Notes: a model not told the origin generated them from the letters alone. A stretch of 64,000 bases of DNA from Hydrangea macrophylla (GCA_033977485.1 CM066984.1:44151100-44215099); one strand, 5' to 3'; positions 32,636-45,973 are shown, numbered from the stretch's first letter. Made by a program: numbers and translations.

Positions 32636-35283
32636 TGTTACGTCCCGTAGTAGCAAAACCAGAGAAAATAAATTTCCTTTTTGAACCCATAGGCTATGAC
32701 AGTTGAAAGTAACCACATTGTCCATAAGCAAAGTCTAATCATCAGAGTAATGAATCAAACCACGCATTGGAAAGTTCTAAGGTTGATATATAAAATCAGA
32801 GTTCAATACTAACTATTACAAAACCAGAGTGTTGGCAGAAACATAAAAAAAGTATTAGGGTAACATATGCCGATTATCAATGCAACTATTATAGAGTCTC
32901 TAACAACATAAGCATAACCTATCAACAACAAGCTCCAAGTCTTCAGCTTGCGTAATAGTCAGCACTAGCATAGCCTCTATCATCATAGGCTCCATCCTCG
33001 TAGCCCCTATCCATGTACGCATCTCCTCCATACTCATGACCCTGGCCAATTGGAGGTCGAATATCCAGCAATATAAATGCCATTAGCTATGAAAGCCGAG
33101 TGAATGCAAATGCTAACAGAGTATTTATAGATATGCAACATATATAATCAACAACATCATTAATAATCATCTCATCGTTCACGTTCATGAATGCACCAAC
33201 TCAATATATCTCAACGGACATCATCCCAATCTCACGGACATCGTCCCAACCCATTCCAAACATAACATAGACTATTGGGTCCACATCTCGCACGTAGATT
33301 TACTTCCCATACTTACTCATCTCACACCTCGATCCATACCTTACTAACTTTAGCAACCTCAACACGAAGTCCCACGCTTTGGACAAAATCCCCCGATACA
33401 ATCCTGCCAACATGCCCAATTTACAATCCTTTCATATTGTACACCTCTTAGTCTCGGTCATTGATTAAAGTGGCATATCCCTTAGCCTCTACCGGATCTC
33501 CTATTTCGGTCATGGACAAAAGTGATATTCATTTAATCTCTATCGGACAAAGTTGATGATGTATCCCTCTTAATCTCTGCCATGGACTAAAGTGACATAT
33601 TCTTGTTGCCTCTATTCGAACTTCCTGTCTCGGTCATGGACTAAGGTAATATTCTATTAGCCTCTGTCTGATTAAGGTGATAACATCGGCATAACCCTTA
33701 GTCTCGGTCTTAGGCTAACGTGATCATGCCCTTAGTCTCTGTCAAATCTCTCTTGTCTCGGTCATGGACTAAGTTGACATTCTGTTAGCCTTTATCAGAC
33801 CAGGGTGTAGCCCATTACCATTCCCACAACTATGTATCCCTTAGTCTCTCTCATGGACTAGGCAATACCACCAGTATATCCCTTAGTCTCTCTCATGGAC
33901 TAAGGTGACATCACCACTATGTCCCTTAGTCTCTCTCATGGACTAAGGCGATCCCACTAGTATATCCCTTAATCTCTCTCATGGACTAAGGCAATATAGG
34001 TAATCACAACCTTATATCTGTTTCTATCATATGCATCCCTTAATCTCTCCCGTGGACTAAGGCAATACCACTAATATATCTCGTAGTCTCTCCCATGGAC
34101 TAAGGCAATACCTACTAATATATCCCTTAGTCTCTCCCATGGACTAAGGCAATAAAAGCATATCATACCCTATATTGTACGATCTTCGCAATCGCATTTC
34201 CACGCACCAAAAAATAGTATTGACCTCTGCGGTCGATAGACCCACTACTATGCACGCTATCTTCTCAATTTGTTAACAATATTATATCATTGTTTATACA
34301 ATTGGTTCAACTGTTTAATGTATTAAGCCCATTATTCAATGTGTATGTTATTCCAATACAGCTTCCCAGCAATATATGTTAATGACACGGATGAATAGTT
34401 TATAATGTACAAGGAACCAGAACATGTAACATTCTGTCATGTTCGATCAATTGAGAAAATTGAAGTTTGATCGATTGAACTAAGTTCGTTCAATCAAAAT
34501 TGGTCTATATTCAATCGATCGAATGTAGTTTGATCGATTGAACGTTGGTTTTCTTCCCAAACTAAATTGAACCTCCCGTGTATGTTAGGGGTCCATTCTT
34601 TATTGCCGAGACATATATATGTACATACATAGCCACGCTACAAGTGAGTATAGGCACTCACTGTGAAGTTCGGCAATGCCAGCAACGTGTGGGGTGGTCG
34701 TGGGTGGTCTTTCTATCCTCTTTCTCCTCCTTTTCTCTTTCCCATCCTCTCTGTCTCCTCCTTCTGCTCCTCATCTTCTCCTCCTTCTACTCCTCTCTTT
34801 TTAAGACAGAGTGTGTGTGTTTTTATGTATATAATATATATACAGGTATGTATGTGTGTGTATATATGAGTGTGTATATATAATCTATATATCTCTCTAA
34901 CTCTTTCCTTTTTCAAAACCCCCCACACACAAAACCAAGATATATATAGGCAAAGAGGGAGGGTGTAGGTGGCAGTCTATGTACACTAATAATAACAAGT
35001 TCGATTGATCAAAGTGAGGTCAATCGATTGAGAACAACTCGGTCAGGGTTTGATCGATTGAAACATGTTCAATCGCTTGAGAAAGGGTTCCATGACATAA
35101 TTCAGGTTGGCGGCTTTTTAAGGGATCAAATTAGGTTTGATCGATTGAAGAAACAAAAGTTCGATCGCTCGAAAGACGTTCGATTGATCGAAGCTAAAAT
35201 TTTAGGAAATGTAAATACAAGTATACTGAATGTTATTTATATCAAAAGTGCATAAAAGTACAACAAAAATATAGGGTATTACA
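32636..35283 (-). repeat. Element B 3' LTR (2648 bp)
   Basis: Plus-strand ends TGTTACGTCCCG and GGGTATTACA. Homologous to the 5' LTR part at 40052-41039. On the minus strand from its start: U3 with TTGATCGATTGAA-type motifs (34998-35190), a TATATATA box (about 34939-34948), a GA-rich R region (34690-34800), further CGATCGA motifs (34440-34540), and a hairpin array (33838-34153). Confidence 0.88.
33838..34153 (-). repeat. Hairpin tandem array in element B LTR, seven clear units
   Basis: Units at about 33838, 33880, 33923, 33966, 34036, 34081 and 34123 each read CCTTAGTC-TCTCTCATG-GACTAAGG or close variants: an 8-bp inverted repeat with a 9-bp loop. Weaker related units extend down to about 33440. 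It occupies the same LTR zone as the 26-bp array of element A. Confidence 0.85.
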
Positions 35284-35295
35284 TCATCCCCCTCT
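35284..35295 (-). other. Polypurine tract of element B
   Basis: Minus strand AGAGGGGGATGA directly before the 3' LTR, after TTTCGGGGATGAAATC, equivalent to the tract in element A. Confidence 0.75.
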
Positions 35296-35324
35296 AAATA
35301 AAGATTTCATCCCCGAAATCCAAT

Positions 35325-38300
35325 CTAAGAGTCACTAAACAACTCTAGATACTTCTCATGCATCTCCAAGTCTAATTCCCAAGAAGCTTCTCCTTCATTG
35401 TGAAACTTCCACTAAATCTTTACCAACGGAATTTCCTTATGCCTCAGCTTCTTAAATCCTCGATCGAGAATTCACACTGGTCCTTTATGAAATGACCCAT
35501 TGCCATTAACCTCGATGTCTTCAAAGTTGATCTCATGACTTGAATTATGAGCACACTTTCTTAACATGCTAACATGAAACACATTGTGTACTTCTGACAT
35601 CTTAGGCGGTAATGCGAGTCGGTAGGCAACCTTTCCTACACGTTCGAGGATCTCAAACGGGTTAATAAAACACGGTGCTAACTTCCCTCTCTTCTGTCCA
35701 AATATGAGAATTCCTCGCACTGAAGATACTTTAAGTAGCACATGATCTCCAACACTGAATTCTAAGCTTCTGTAACGTTTATCCGCATAGCTCATGTCTA
35801 CTCTACGCCGTTCACATCCTTTCCTTCATAATCTTGATCTTCTCATTAGTTTCCCGAAGTAAATCTGGTCTAAGTTGTTAATTGTCTCCAACCTCTACCT
35901 AATACAAAGGTGATCAGCACGGTCTTCCATACAAGGCTTCAAAGGGTGCCATCTTTATGCTCAAGTAATGACTGTTGTTGTACACGAATTCTACCAGCAG
36001 TAAACGAGTATCCCATAAGCTCTCAAAATCAATAACACACGCTCGTAGCATGTCCTCCATCACCTCGTTAACTCATTCAGTCTGTCCATCAGTCTGTGGA
36101 TGAAAGGTAGTGCTCAGGTTCAATGATGTCCCCATAGCTGTCTATAGACTCTTCCAGAACTCTATAGTGAATCTCGAATCATGGTTAGATATGATAGAGA
36201 CTAGTACATCATGCATTCGTATAACTTGTTGTATATACATACAGCTTAAACACTCAACTGGATACGATATACTATATGCTATAAAATGAGCCGATTTGGT
36301 AAGTCAGTCCACAACTACCCAAATAGCGTCGTGGTTTTGCTGAGACCTCGGTAATCCTACTACGAAGTCCATAGTTATATATTCCCACTTCCATCCAAGA
36401 ACTGGTAGAGGTTGTAGAAGTCCGGGTGGTTTCTAATGTTCTACTTTTACTTGCTTACACGTAAGACATCGAGACATGTGTTTCGCAACTTCTTGCTTCA
36501 TTCCTTCTCACCAAAAGTTTCTCTTCAAATCTTTGTACATCTTTGTACCTCTTGGGTGGATAGTCATTCGCGACTTGTGAGCTTAATCCACTATCCTTTC
36601 TAAGATAACATTCATCCGGCACGTAAAGTCTGCCTCTACATCTAAGTGCTCCATTCGCATCAATACTATGATTCTCGAGTTCTTTTACTGTGTTGCTTGC
36701 AAACCAATCTTGAAGTCCATCATTCTTCTTCACTAATGAGGGTCAGTTGCACCATGAGATATCCAAAGTGTTGCCCTTCACTTGGATCTGAGGCTTGAAT
36801 ACTGAATTCAGCTAAGGTTTCTAACGCTCGCCACTCTTTGACTATAAGAGAAGCTGCTACTATCTTCTGGGGTTTCTGGCTCAATGCATTGACTACCACG
36901 TTCGCTTTCCCAGGTTGATACTACAATGTGAAGACATTATCCTTTAACAATTTCATCCAACGTCATTACCTCATGTTCAACTCCCTTTGAGAGAACAAGT
37001 ATCTCAAATTCTTGTGTTTCGAGAACAAATCAAACTTTTCACCGTAGAGATAATGCCTCCAAATCTTGAGTACAAAAACAATCACAGCTAGCTTGAGGTC
37101 ATGCATCAGATAATTCAACTTGTGAGAATTCAATTACCGCGATCCATATGCAATTTCCTTCCCATCTTGCATTAGAACACATCCGAGTTCTTGGTGTGAT
37201 GCGTCGCTATAAATGGTAAACTGCTCACTACTCTTACGTATTGCCAGTACTGACTCTATGGTCAATCTTTGTTTTAATTCTTGGAATGCGCATTCATGCT
37301 TATTACCCCATTCAAACTTCAAATCCTTCTTCGTTAGTCAGATAAGAGGAGCTGCGATCTTGGAAAATCCTTCCACGAATCTTTGATAGTATCTAGCTAG
37401 ACCAAGAGAACTCCTGACTTCTATTATGGTAGTTGGTATATTCCAATCCAGAATCATGTTTGTCTTTGACGAGTCTATGACTATTCCATCTTGTAAGACA
37501 ACATATCCTAGAAATTTGAGTTTTTTTAGCCAAAACTCGCACTTGCTAAACTTGGTATGTAGTTGGTTATCTCGGAGGGTTTGTAGTGTAATGCTTATGT
37601 GTTTCTCATGTTCTTCCTCGGTCTTTGAGTAGATTAGAATATCATCTATGACCACGATAATGAACTGGTCTAAGTAGGGTCTAAATACTCTGTTCATTAG
37701 GTCCACAAATACTGCTGGGGCATTGGTTAAACCAAAAGACATGACCAAGAATTTATAATGCCCATACCTTGTTCTAAATGTAGTCTTTGAAATATCTTCA
37801 GGTCGAACCAACAGTTGGTGATATTTGGATTGTAGATCAATCTTGGAGAAAGTCGTCGCTCCTTGCAACTGATCAAATAGATCATCAATTCTAGGGAGTG
37901 GGTACTTATTCTTAATCGTTACCTTGTTGGGCTCCCTATTGTTGATACAAAGTCACTGAGTTCCGTCCTTCTTCTCAACAAATAGCACTGGCGCTCCCCA
38001 AGGTGACGAGCTAGGTCGAACAAGCTTGAGATCTTCTAACTCCTGCACTTGCTTCTTTAGTTCTTGCATCTCTGTTGGTGCCATTCAATAAGAAGCCTTT
38101 GATTGTGGTAAAGTACCAGGCACAAATTTGATGGAAAAATCAATCTCCCGCTTAGGTGGCAGTCCTAAAATATTTCAAAACACATCCTCAAAGTCTCGAA
38201 CTACATGAATTTGTACAATAATGAGTTTCGAACTCGAGCTCTTGATAGATGCTAGACAGTTAGTAAGAAAAGCATCACCAGAGGGGTTACAATGAAAATC

Positions 38301-38679
38301 AAAAGGTTGACTTCATGGTACCAAAAAGGTAATCATCTTGTTGGCACAATCCAACGTAGCATGATACTTTGTGAGCCAATCAAATCCTAAGATGACCTTA
38401 AATTCCTTCATTGACAAAATGATTAGATCTGCAGGAAGAATCCTATCCTTAAGGGTTAAGGTACAGTCCTTGCACACTTTCCCTAATCTCTAATCTTAGG
38501 GTCATTCCCAAAGGTGATACCGCATTCAGGGCTACATCAAGTGCCTGGGGTACTAAACCCAAAAGTTTAACAATTCTGATATCAATAAACGAATTTGAAG
38601 CACCAATATCAAATAACACCTTAACTCGAGTGCTGAATAACATAAGAGTACCTTCCATATTTTACTACTCAATTTCATT
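35325..38679 (-). pseudogene. Decayed chromovirus pol of element B
   Basis: Aligned with element A pol in order. Protease (38449-38658) has VLFDIGASNSF, so the usual DTGA motif reads DIGA. Reverse transcriptase (37338-37868) has [25 protein letters not shown] and VIDDILIYS. RNase H (37134-37322) has YSDASHQELGCVL. Integrase N-terminal region lies near 36455-36733. The integrase C-terminal part with GQKRGKLAP and VHNVFHVSMLR is at 35472-35795, followed by a chromodomain-like end (IPLVK, ASWEL) and a stop at 35325. The integrase core frame is broken. Stops and frameshifts are spread throughout, so no functional enzyme is expected. Confidence 0.9.
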
Positions 38680-39791
38680 ATATCGTGCATCCTCTGCGAT
38701 GATAGCATTCAAACGAGTCTACCCAACTGGGTCCTGAGCAACTGGTCCCTTGTATCCTCCATGAGGTGATTTGCAGTTCTTACTCATGTGGTCGTGCTTG
38801 CCATAGTTATAGTAGACCACTTCTGGATGATTCTGATTCCTTGCAGCTCGGCAGTCCTTTGCCAAATGACCAAGTTTTTTGTAGATAAAACACCTACCAG
38901 TATTGCTTCCAATTGCAGCAGGGAGTCCTTTTGGGGGAGGTGCTTGATTTACAGCATAGTGGTTCTGAGGAAATGTAGGTTGTTGCTTCCTTTTGCCAGT
39001 CTAGTTGCGCTTATTCCCTTGGAACCGCATTGGAGGTCGCTGTCCTTGGTTACCCCTGGGTGGTGGTCAATTCCCGAAACATCCTTGCTCCTAACTATTA
39101 ATGTCCTCACAGCCGACTACCATTCCTACCATGGCCTTAAAAGTCTGACCCTGATGATTCAACGTCATCCGTTATAGTGGCAGTGAGAGGCCCTGGTAAT
39201 ACTACCTTTTTTTCTTCTTTGGGTATCGATCATATGAAGAACAAAATGGGATAATCGTTCGAACTGCACCGTATACTCCCTCACAGTAAGGTTTCCTTAC
39301 CTTAGCTCAATGAATTCTCTTTCCCTCATATTCCTCTCTGTTTGAGGATAATAGTTCTCCAATAATAGTCCTTTGAAAGTGATCCAGGTCATCCTTCCGG
39401 CCGCGTCCTCTCCTACGATCACCTTCTCCGATTCTCAAAAATTGGCTACCGTATAAGTCAACTGGAATGTCGCCAGTCGACGTTTCTCGATCTCATTATA
39501 TCCTAAGGTATCAAAGATTGCTTCTATCTTTTGGAGCCACTGTTCTGCTTGCCACAGATTAGTATTTCTGTCAAACTTCTCCAGAAGAAAATGACAAAAG
39601 TGCTTCACTGTTCTGTCCTCAACTGGCCTCTGAGGTGGTCTATGATTATTACCATTGTTCACATTAGGGTTATTGATCCGTTCCATCCTACTCACAAAGG
39701 CTTCAAACAATCTATTCGGATCAACAGCCTGGGGTGCTGGGGGTGCATCCTCAATTTATGCGGGACGATTTTGGGTAGGCGTTCCTGCCAT
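38680..39791 (-). pseudogene. Decayed chromovirus gag of element B
   Basis: The start codon at 39791 matches the gag start of element A (MAG). A stop follows within about a dozen codons. The next open piece (39435-39710) reads MFEAFVSRMERINNPNVNN and EAIFDTLGYNEIEKRRLATF, parallel to element A gag. The zinc-knuckle region lies near 38770-38920 and is frame-broken. Overlapping plus-strand frames here are shadows. Confidence 0.85.
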
Positions 39792-40030
39792 CAATGCAGT
39801 GTGGTTGGGTACCTATACAGACATATATGGTTAGTCGTTAATTCAAAATAATCATAGAAAGTAATTCGCAACTAAACATAATAGTTATAACTATTATCAC
39901 ATTAATAGCACGGAGAACTTCATAGAGATAATCTCAAAAACACAAACTTAGAATCAACCCCTATCTCAAGGAATCTTAAGGTTCAAAACTAAAAAAATAT
40001 TGGACAATTGGTGAATGTGACTACCAAACC

Positions 40031-40044
40031 TGGCTTTGATACCA
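40031..40044 (-). other. Primer binding site of element B
   Basis: Minus strand TGGTATCAAAGCCA, one mismatch from the initiator Met tRNA site, preceded by GGATTTT and the LTR end GTGTGACA. Confidence 0.8.
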
Positions 40045-40051
40045 AAAATCC

Positions 40052-41039
40052 TGTCACACCCCGCAATAGTAAAAATAGAGGAAATCAATTCATTTTTTGG
40101 ACCTGTAGGCTATGACAGTTGAAAATCACCACATTGTCCATAACCAAAGTCCAATCATCAAAATAATGAATCAAACTACGCATTGGAAAGTTCTAAGGTC
40201 AATATATATAATCAAAGTTCAATACTAACTATTACAAAACCAGAGTGTTAGCAGAAACATAAATAAAGCATTACGGCAACATAAGCCGATTATCAATGCA
40301 ACTATTACATAGTCTCAAACAACATAAGCATAAACTATCAACAGCAAGCTCCAAGTCTTTAGCTTGCGTAGTAGTGAACACCAGCATAGCCTCCATCATC
40401 ATAGGCTCCATCCTCGTAGCCTGTCCATGTATGCATCTCCTACACACTCATAACCCTAGCCACTTGGACATCGAATTATCCAGTGCCATAAACACCGTCA
40501 GCTAAGAAAGCCGAATGAATGCAAATACTAACAGAGTATCTATAGATATGCAACATATATAAGCAACAACATCATTAATAATCATCTCATCGTTCATGTT
40601 CATAAATGGACCAACTCAATATATCTCAATGGGCATCGTTCCAATCACACGGACAACGTCCGAACCCATCCCAAACGTAACATAGACTCTTGGGTCCACA
40701 TCTCACATGTAGATTTACTTCCCATACTTACTAATCTCATACCTCAATCCATACCTTACTAAATTTAGCAAGCTCAACACGAAGTCCGCTGCTCTGGCCA
40801 AAATGCCCCGATGCAATCCGGCCAACATGCCCGATTCAGAATCCCTTTCATAACATATACCTCTTATTCTCGGTCATGGATTTAAGTAACATATCTATTA
40901 GTCTCCGTCGGATCTCCCATCTCAATCTTGGACAAAAGTGATATTCATTTAATCTCTATCGAACTAAGTTCATGACGTATCCCTCTTAATGTCGATCGTG
41001 GACTAAAGTGACATATTTTTGTAGCCTCTATTCGGACTT
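40052..41039 (-). repeat. Element B 5' LTR, 3' part, interrupted
   Basis: Plus-strand start TGTCACACCCCG. Co-linear with 32636-33620 of the 3' LTR, for example TCTATTCGGACTT against TCTATTCGAACTT at the break. It stops at 41039, where the Athila LTR begins. Confidence 0.88.
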
Positions 41040-42216
41040 TGACATGAACAAAACTGTGCGCTTCTAAATGCTACACCCAAGTATAGGTGATCATTCAAGT
41101 AATATATTTATACTAATCCTAGGTCAAACCCAAGGGAAAGGAATAATTTAATTCGATTAATTTTACTGAATTTATTAGTATTGAAATAAACAAAAAGATG
41201 ATTTCTTCTTAGAAGTAGTTTGAAACTAGTTTGCAAAGTAAAGTGAATTTATAAACTAGTGCAAGCTATTAGAACAGTTAAGACTACTAAATGAATTCAT
41301 GCGTGATTTAAACTAATGAAAATTAACTTACCAACTAAAACTATGAACTAATTATAGGCATATTTGGATTTCTAAAGTAATTTAACTAAGGAAATTAACT
41401 ACTAGTTGAAAATTGATTGATGCAGCGAATGAAATTACGTTACCTCTAAGTATGAGATAAGTGCTAGGAAATCACAATTCCACAGCAAATCCCTTAACTT
41501 CCATTCGTAAAGAAAGATACAGCATTCCCAATCATCCAAAGTCATGCCTCTAATGTATAGGTTCAATTAAAATAATAAAATACCTTTTGACAGGTGTAAA
41601 GATATGAAACGAGTTCAATTTCCCTTTTTAATGAAGTTCGGGTGGATTTCTAATGAGCATGATTCATGGTGAAAACTACTCTGCGATATGTGAAAATAAA
41701 TTAACTAATCTACTCTAAACTAAAACCATGAAGCAAGTTCACAAACTAGTGAAAATTCGAATCAAGTTCATTAACGTCATGCTCGTGAACATTGTTCATA
41801 TTAGAGAACACAAAATCCTATGAAACTTTACTCAAACATCCGTTGATCTTTGGATTTAGGGCTGCCCGATGAAAACACGCATGGAAATCAAGTTTTTTTT
41901 ACTGTTTCATTGCTCTTTCCTAACTAAAGGTTTAGCTAAAAATGGTGAAATTGAATCTAAGCATTGTATTATTGAGAATCATAATAAAAACTATCACAAA
42001 ATAGATCTGGAAAGTAAAATCTGAATGTAAACTAATAAAAACCTAGATAAACGAATATAGAACACTTGTAGTTAAAAGAAATCTTCAATTAGAGCTTTCA
42101 ATCTCCCAATGTTTGCTTGAATTAAAAACTAGGGTTTTTAAGAACCCTAGGATCTCCTATATCTCCTCTAAAACTCATAAGTAATATGTATATATCGTTT
42201 ATGTACAATCTATCCT

Positions 42217-42227
42217 ACTATATATAG
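42217..42227 (-). promoter_or_regulatory. TATA box of Athila LTR
   Basis: CCTATATATAG on the minus strand, about 55 bp downstream of the palindrome block. Confidence 0.55.
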
Positions 42228-42280
42228 GTTTAGGAGTTTCAAAGCTAACAATCTCTATTTCTCGCAATTCTAACGAGTGT

Positions 42281-42412
42281 GACCGGTCCTGCCAATGTTT
42301 TGGGACCAGTCCTGGCTGCGACCGGTCCTGGCTGCGACCGGTCCTAGCTGCGACCGGTACTGCATATGTTTCGCGACCGGTCATGGTCATGTACTGGGAC
42401 CGGTCCTGGTCA
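42281..42412 (-). repeat. GACCGGTC palindrome block in Athila U3
   Basis: Seven spaced copies of GACCGGTCC or near variants (42281, 42305 degenerate, 42320, 42335, 42350, 42375, 42398), the core being the palindrome GACCGGTC. Two copies are separated by the identical spacer TGGCTGC. It lies directly upstream of the LTR TATA box. Confidence 0.85.
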
Positions 42413-42650
42413 ATTTTCAGGATCTTCTTCTTTTTCTTCTTCTAATCAACTTTCTCTATTGCACCGTCATCCACTCCATATTCCTTATGCTTTTATATTC
42501 TGCAAAACAACGTGCTTATGTAAATATTACTAGTAATGCCTTATTTATGCATTTGTATGGAAATAAGCATAAGTATTTAAAGTTAGGGAGGAAAACATGC
42601 GTAGTTACTCTTATTAGCACTTCCGAATATACAATATCCGTCGCTTGTCA

Positions 42651-42660
42651 CACCCCCAAC
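42651..42660 (-). other. Polypurine tract of Athila element
   Basis: GTTGGGGGTG on the minus strand adjoining the LTR start, as in other Athila elements where a GGGGG tract precedes the 3' LTR. Confidence 0.7.
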
Positions 42661-44639
42661 TAGCTCATTGCTAGTCCCTAGTAATGAAGTGAATTTATGC
42701 AACAATAGATTTAACCTACATATAACTAAAATGGAAAAATAAAACAAAACCTAACTCACATTCGTAGGAATCACGATTGCATTTAGAACATGCAACAAGC
42801 CTTTAAACCCCTAGGTGTCCCTAGTAGGACGAGTGTCGTCTCGTGAGGGTTCACAGCAAAGCTTCCCACAAACTTCTAAATCATGATCAATATACACGCA
42901 TATCCATCCTATAATGCCAAACACAGCAGTACTGAACACTTCACAACATCATTATCATACTTTAAACAACACACAATATGTATCCAGGCAGCATATCTAT
43001 CATAAAAATCATTAAAATATATCAGTTTTGCTAAACTCCATGTGTGTGTGTGTGGATTGACAAAAACAATGCTCACTATTTTCAAGTTTTATCTCCCTAT
43101 TGGCAATCTTTAAAACATACAACTCAGCCCAAGTCTCACCAGACATACACTCTAAAGACGAATTCACACTGATTTTTGGGTGTATTATATACTTTCTCAC
43201 CCGATATAGAGACTTTTAAAGAGTAAATGTAAAGATACACAAATGCCTCATATATATATAACGATAAAATTTATGTGGAATAACCTCATGAATGGAATAC
43301 ATCACACTAGAAGAGTGACTTTTCGCGGAAAATCCTTTTCATACCATCATTTCAAAACTTAACCACCCGGAATCTATAGGTCTTTATTCATAGATAGAGA
43401 TCAAGAGTGAAGATGTACGAAATCCTAGAGTAATCTAGTAGCATGTGTCGCATAGCACCTTTTCAACTTCTCCGATCTTTTCTTTTTCATACATTTTTTT
43501 CTTCTCTTTTATTATTATTTTTTTATTTTTTATTTTTTTTAACTACAATTATTCCATACATGCTAGTTATATTAATCCATGAAGAACTCTGAACAACATA
43601 CATTGCAATACTCGAAAGAGAATAATGTCGCTCATCATCCTGTCTATTTATATATATATATATATTTTTCAGAATGATGATCATTAGCGATTGAAGTATT
43701 TCTAAAGGATGAACATCCTAAATAGAATATGAAAGAATTTCAACCTATTTCATCTCGAGTAACTCAGTTTATCCATTTTTGTAATCCAAGAATTTTAAAT
43801 TTTGATAAGTTCTGAACGTTTTCCTCTAGTGATCCATCAATATACAAGAAGTAATGAGGTTTATCAACGAGCTATAGCAGCAAGAATAAATCGATTAAAC
43901 ATAAACATATTGCTCTCGAAGGAAACGAATAATGCAAAACTCTCAACTGGTTAACAGCTTTTGTCGCATGTCTCTAAATTACCATAGGGTATTCACCACA
44001 AGAAGTTTCTACCTCACATAAAGTTGTCCATTAAGCTTAAAATTTGTGAAATTTAATAAACACAACATAGTTCATAACTTAGATGATAAGCAAGCTAACA
44101 TCGCATACCATATGCACGAAAGAAAACAAAGACTATTATGAGCATAATGCACCCATAGTCAAGGTATGGAGGTCATCTATACATTTACAAGACCATGTCA
44201 CATTATTTCTTTTTTTTTATTCATTCATTGACTATGATTACAAATTTTTTATTTTTTTTTATAGAATATACAACCCCTTAATATTGCATTGTCCTCAATG
44301 TAATAAATACAAAAAATTAAAAGAAAAGGGAAGATATCACCTGGAGTACGCGTGAAATCTGGATCGATCACCTGTGCTTATTCAATTTTATTCAATTGTG
44401 ATAAAACAAATTCTAGACATGCAAAATATTAGATCAATTATAGGAAAGAAAGAAATCATCCAATACAGGCCATCATTTATCATAAATAAAACTAATCAAT
44501 ACCAGAAAAAAAAATACTAAGTTATGATATAATTAAATCAAGGTTACCAAATGTCTAGAAATCCATCCACTACTCCCAACTATCCAAAATATACAAATTT
44601 CATCACAAAAAGGAATAAAGGATCCAAAAATAAGTAAGA
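42661..44639 (-). other. Athila 3' untranslated region
   Basis: AT-rich and non-coding, with simple repeats (GT around 43045, TA around 43650, T-rich around 43500 and 44210). No credible ORF on either strand; the 90-codon plus-strand frame at 44083-44355 is low-complexity. Confidence 0.65.
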
Positions 44640-45912
44640 TAGGGAAAACAGCCTAATCCTCATCAGCAACCTCCTCCTCGGATGACTCTATAACAGCAGG
44701 AATATCAGGTGCTCAACCCACACATCTGGTGATGGGAGGTCTCCCTCACTATGAGGAAGTGGCAGCCTCAACTCTACCCACAGTGTAAATATCTACAATG
44801 GTCTGCTCTGGCTGATCCTCAATAGCTGGCTCGTCCCCCTCTTCCTCTTCTTCCTCTGATTCAAGCAGCTTAACATTCAACTTGCCTGCTATCGCCCGCA
44901 TTGCCCTCATAATCCTCTCCTGCCCCTCTTGCAATTCCCTAGTCTCTTGGTTCAACCAAGCCAAGATGTCCTCTAGAGAATTTTCTACCCTCTCCAACGG
45001 TTCTTTGCCCTTGGCCTAGGTCTAGCAGCAGACATCCCACCCCTTTTTCTCTTCTTAGTTTGACCCTCTGACCTATTTATTGAAGCCTCACTTTCTTCTC
45101 GAGCCCGTCCAACAGATCATCCAGTAAGACAGGGACACGGACTGACAAGCACATAGAGTGGATATCATAGGCACTCAATAGGACTCAGTTGGAAATCGAG
45201 GTAAAGGCAGGGTCCCTGAGGTATTCTATGAAACAACAAGAGAGACAGACAGGCTAGTTTGTTCCTACAACAAATATCACCCTAGCTTTCCATAAATTCA
45301 TCCACTCTAAATGATTGCTAAAGAAAAGGCAATTGCAAATTGCCAGATACAAGCCTAAGTAATTAGGGGTCAAGTCCTTCCTACAGAGTCTATCTGTGGC
45401 TTTCTTAACTACGCCCCTATAAGAGTGGAGAAGATGAAATCGTCAGTGACGTTTGGTGTAGTGGGGTCACCTATTGGGTAGAAATAGTTAATGAAAAGAG
45501 GGATTTCGATGGCTTGAGAGACTGTCGTGGGTGAAAGTTCGAATGGGGTTTTGCAGACATAAGCTCGGTAGACAAAGGGTTCGGCCATCCATTTAATAAG
45601 GGAAGCGGAGGCCAACCTAACTAGGGTTACTTTTACTCTTTTTACCTTTTCCATGTAGTCCAACCACCCCTGAATCTTTAATTTGCCAAGAAAGAACAGT
45701 GGGAATACCGAGGAATAAGTGGTGTCGATGTGTCGTTCGATTGCGACTACTCTACTCTTGAAATATTTATCATACCATGCCTTGTCCTCATCGTTTCTGA
45801 ACCTATGGGCTAAGGGCGGGTTTTGAATTGTCGCATCCACCGGCTTCTCCTTGTCTTTAGCCGGCAAAGTCCCCATTAAGAATGGCTCTTGATATAGAAA
45901 CAACAAAAACAT
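44640..45912 (-). pseudogene. Env-position ORF of Athila element, broken
   Basis: A 167-codon minus-strand frame (45409-45912) has RFRNDEDKAWYDKYFKSRVV and FLGKLKIQGWLDYMEKVKRV, then SASLIKWMAEPFVYRAYVC. This pattern recalls the plant transposon protein domain often found downstream of pol in Athila elements (Transposase_32-like in my memory; not checked). A downstream piece (44749-44997) is a probable coiled coil with LNQETRELQEGQERIMRAMR and a poly-Glu run. Intervening stops break it. A short hydrophobic start (MFLLFLYQ) is not enough to call a signal peptide. Function is unknown; it occupies the slot called env-like in some Athila families. Confidence 0.6.
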
Positions 45913-45973
45913 ATATATATATATATATAAACAAGATGAAAAACAAAATGAAAAAGGGCTCTCTGTTAGGAGC

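Larger units (their letters stand above)
32636..41039 (-). mobile_element. Element B: decayed Tekay-like chromovirus
   Basis: Minus-strand element with 3' LTR (32636-35283), gag-pol remnant (35325-39791), primer binding site (40031-40044) and the first 988 bp of its 5' LTR (40052-41039), where an Athila element interrupts it. Order and sequence follow element A closely, so A and B are the same or sister families, but B has many stops and frameshifts. The far end of its 5' LTR is outside the window, so the duplication cannot be checked; the left flank reads TATTG. Confidence 0.9.
41040..42650 (-). repeat. Athila 3' LTR (1611 bp)
   Basis: Plus-strand ends TGACATGAAC and GCTTGTCA, so the LTR has TGACA..TGTCA inverted ends. 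On the minus strand it follows a polypurine tract GTTGGGGGTG (42660-42651). Then come U3 with a GACCGGTC palindrome block, a TATA box at about 42217-42227, and an AT-rich R/U5. The length fits Athila LTRs. Confidence 0.8.

Noticed and set aside
37426..37632. Plus-strand frame across element B pol
   Set aside because: Shadow of the minus-strand RT reading frame.
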